From contig DASXIC010000170.1 in NCBI GenBank assembly GCA_036498205.1, positions 1 to 6,714 of the forward strand: a stretch of 6,714 nucleotides of DNA. Direction: 5' to 3'. This DNA comes from AV69 sp036498205. Lineage in GTDB: Bacteria > Verrucomicrobiota > Verrucomicrobiia > Chthoniobacterales > UBA10450. Position 1 is the stretch's first letter; each line of letters begins with the position of its first letter. Below the pieces are notes generated by a model. The model was not told where the DNA came from. It saw only the letters and a list, made by a program, of their open reading frames with translations, and did not search any database. Both the position numbers and the translations under genes were made by a program. Shown in pieces: positions 5,478-6,714 of the stretch.

Positions 5478-6714
5478 ATGCTGGCGAAAATTTATTCGGC
5501 TGCCGTTTATGGCGTCGATGCCTACGAAGTGGAAATCGAAGTCAACGCCGCCGGCGGCAGTCCGGTCATTGTGGTGGTCGGTTTGCCTGACGCCGCCGTC
5601 AAGGAAAGTAAAGATCGCGTCACGACCGCGATTTCTAATAGCGGGTATTTTTGGCCACGCGGCCGCACTACGGTTAATCTCGCGCCGGCGGATATTAAGA
5701 AAGAAGGACCGAGCTTCGATCTGCCAATCGCCCTCGGCATGATCGCATGCAGCGAGGAGGCGGATACCCTGGCATTCGCCGATTACAGCTTCGTCGGCGA
5801 ACTCGCCCTCGATGGCGCCGTTCGCGCTGTGACAGGCGTTTTGCCGGTCGCGATTGAGGCGCGCAGACGCGGGAAGAAGGCACTTTTCGTTCCACACGCC
5901 AATGCCCAGGAGGCGGCTATGGTACGAGGGATTGCCGTTTATGGAGTGCGCAATTTGCGCGAAACTTTCGCCTTTCTGCGTGGCGAGTGCATGCTGCAAC
6001 CGAGCCGGGGCGATCTTGAAAATTTTTTTGCTACTCATCAATCCTATGATGTCGACTTTGGGGACGTTAAGGGGCAGGGACACGTCAAGCGAGCGATCGA
6101 AGTCGCGGTAGCTGGGGGGCACAATATTCTCATGATCGGGCCACCGGGCTCGGGCAAATCGATGTTGTCCAAACGGATCGCCACCATCATTCCGCCGATG
6201 TCGATCGAGGAAGCCATCGAGACGACGAAAATTCATAGCATTGCCGGCCTGCTCACGGCCGATCAATCGTTCGTTCCCACCCGTCCGTTTCGATCGCCTC
6301 ATCATACCATCAGCGACGTCGGTCTGCTTGGTGGAGGCGCGATCCCGAATCCGGGTGAAGTGAGCCTGGCCCACAACGGCGTTCTCTTCCTTGACGAATT
6401 GCCGGAATTTAGACGCTCGACCCTCGAAGTGATGCGCCAACCGCTTGAGGATGGCCGCGTGACCGTCTCGCGCGCGGCGGGGAGCGTCACTTTTCCGAGC
6501 GAAGTAATGCTCGTGGCCGCGATGAATCCATGTCCGTGCGGCTACTTCGGCGACCTGAAGCGCGAATGCCGCTGCGGTCCGGTCCAGGTGCAGCGTTACC
6601 GCCAGCGCATTTCCGGGCCGCTCCTCGATCGGATTGACCTGCACATCGAAGTCCCGGCCGTGGAATATCGCGAGATGTCGAGTGAAAGGCCGGAAGAAAA
6701 TTCGGCTGCGATCC
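5478..6714 (+). CDS. comM: ComM/YifB-family Mg-chelatase-like AAA+ ATPase (3' end off the right edge)
   Basis: 412 residues are visible out of the family's usual ~500. The N-terminal Lon-protease-like fold domain (about 1-180) begins MLAKIYSAAVYGVDA, with VVGLPDAAVKESKDRV (33-48) and NLAPADIKKEGPSFDLPIA (67-85), all hallmark blocks. The chelatase-type AAA+ domain follows: DVKGQ (196-200), Walker A GPPGSGKS (221-228), FRSPHHTISDVGLLGGG (271-287), Walker B GVLFLDELPEF (301-311), sensor asparagine N350 in AAMNPCPCG, the cysteine pair ECRCG (363-367), and the arginine-rich RISGPLLDRIDLH (377-389). Family members are cytosolic hexameric helicases; ComM promotes branch migration in natural transformation, and many bacteria carry YifB without known competence. 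Start ATG 5478 matches the family N-terminus, though no strong Shine-Dalgarno precedes it. It is divergent from the sigma gene. The C-terminal helical domain lies outside the window. Confidence 0.96.
   Translation, partial: MLAKIYSAAVYGVDAYEVEIEVNAAGGSPVIVVVGLPDAAVKESKDRVTTAISNSGYFWPRGRTTVNLAPADIKKEGPSFDLPIALGMIACSEEADTLAFADYSFVGELALDGAVRAVTGVLPVAIEARRRGKKALFVPHANAQEAAMVRGIAVYGVRNLRETFAFLRGECMLQPSRGDLENFFATHQSYDVDFGDVKGQGHVKRAIEVAVAGGHNILMIGPPGSGKSMLSKRIATIIPPMSIEEAIETTKIHSIAGLLTADQSFVPTRPFRSPHHTISDVGLLGGGAIPNPGEVSLAHNGVLFLDELPEFRRSTLEVMRQPLEDGRVTVSRAAGSVTFPSEVMLVAAMNPCPCGYFGDLKRECRCGPVQVQRYRQRISGPLLDRIDLHIEVPAVEYREMSSERPEENSAAI

Noticed and set aside
5421..6644. Long open frame (407 codons) on the minus strand opposite comM
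   Set aside because: The plus strand encodes an unmistakable ComM/YifB protein with Walker A and B motifs. The antisense product is arginine- and histidine-rich with no recognisable motif, as expected for a shadow frame of a GC-biased gene.

Overview
The window looks like a chromosomal segment of a moderately GC-rich bacterium, and my best guess is Verrucomicrobiota. That guess rests on remembered family resemblance of the sigma factor (near residues 92-121 of its N-terminal piece) and on the general gene style. It was not tested by a search. There is no tRNA, rRNA, CRISPR array or insertion sequence that I can recognise.

Left part, 1-2580, minus strand: the edge of a surface-polysaccharide (O-antigen, capsule or exopolysaccharide type) locus. 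A class I methyltransferase with an N-terminal Trm112-like zinc ribbon (1756-2580) is followed closely by a large family-2 glycosyltransferase that runs off the left edge (about 1727 to 1). The glycosyltransferase has no in-frame ATG near its beginning. Its first ~400 residues consist of three diverged tandem copies of a ~105-residue module placed ahead of the catalytic GT-A domain.

Middle, 2704-4107, plus strand: a complete pyruvate kinase (pyk), divergent from the methyltransferase. A seven-codon upstream reading frame with a better Shine-Dalgarno sequence than pyk itself overlaps the pyk start.

Convergent to pyk, 4160-5032, minus strand: the most unusual object. A primary/group-2 type sigma-70 factor is divided into two reading frames by a single in-frame TAG. 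The upstream piece carries regions 1.2, 2, 3 and the 3.2 finger. The downstream piece is a free-standing region 4. The TAG is part of a perfect AGGAGG, and an in-frame ATG follows six bases after the stop. Both pieces keep their key residues, so this reads as a two-piece sigma factor (or a recoded stop) and not as a decayed gene. A single base error remains possible.

Right part: a ~445-base non-coding stretch (5033-5477) holds a possible sigma-gene promoter with an overlapping palindrome. It is followed by a plus-strand ComM/YifB-type Mg-chelatase-like AAA+ ATPase (5478 to the right edge, 3' end missing).

The pyk, sigma and comM genes are housekeeping in character. The glycan genes mark the beginning of an accessory surface-polysaccharide region. 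No functional link between pyk, the sigma pieces and comM can be shown beyond being neighbours.
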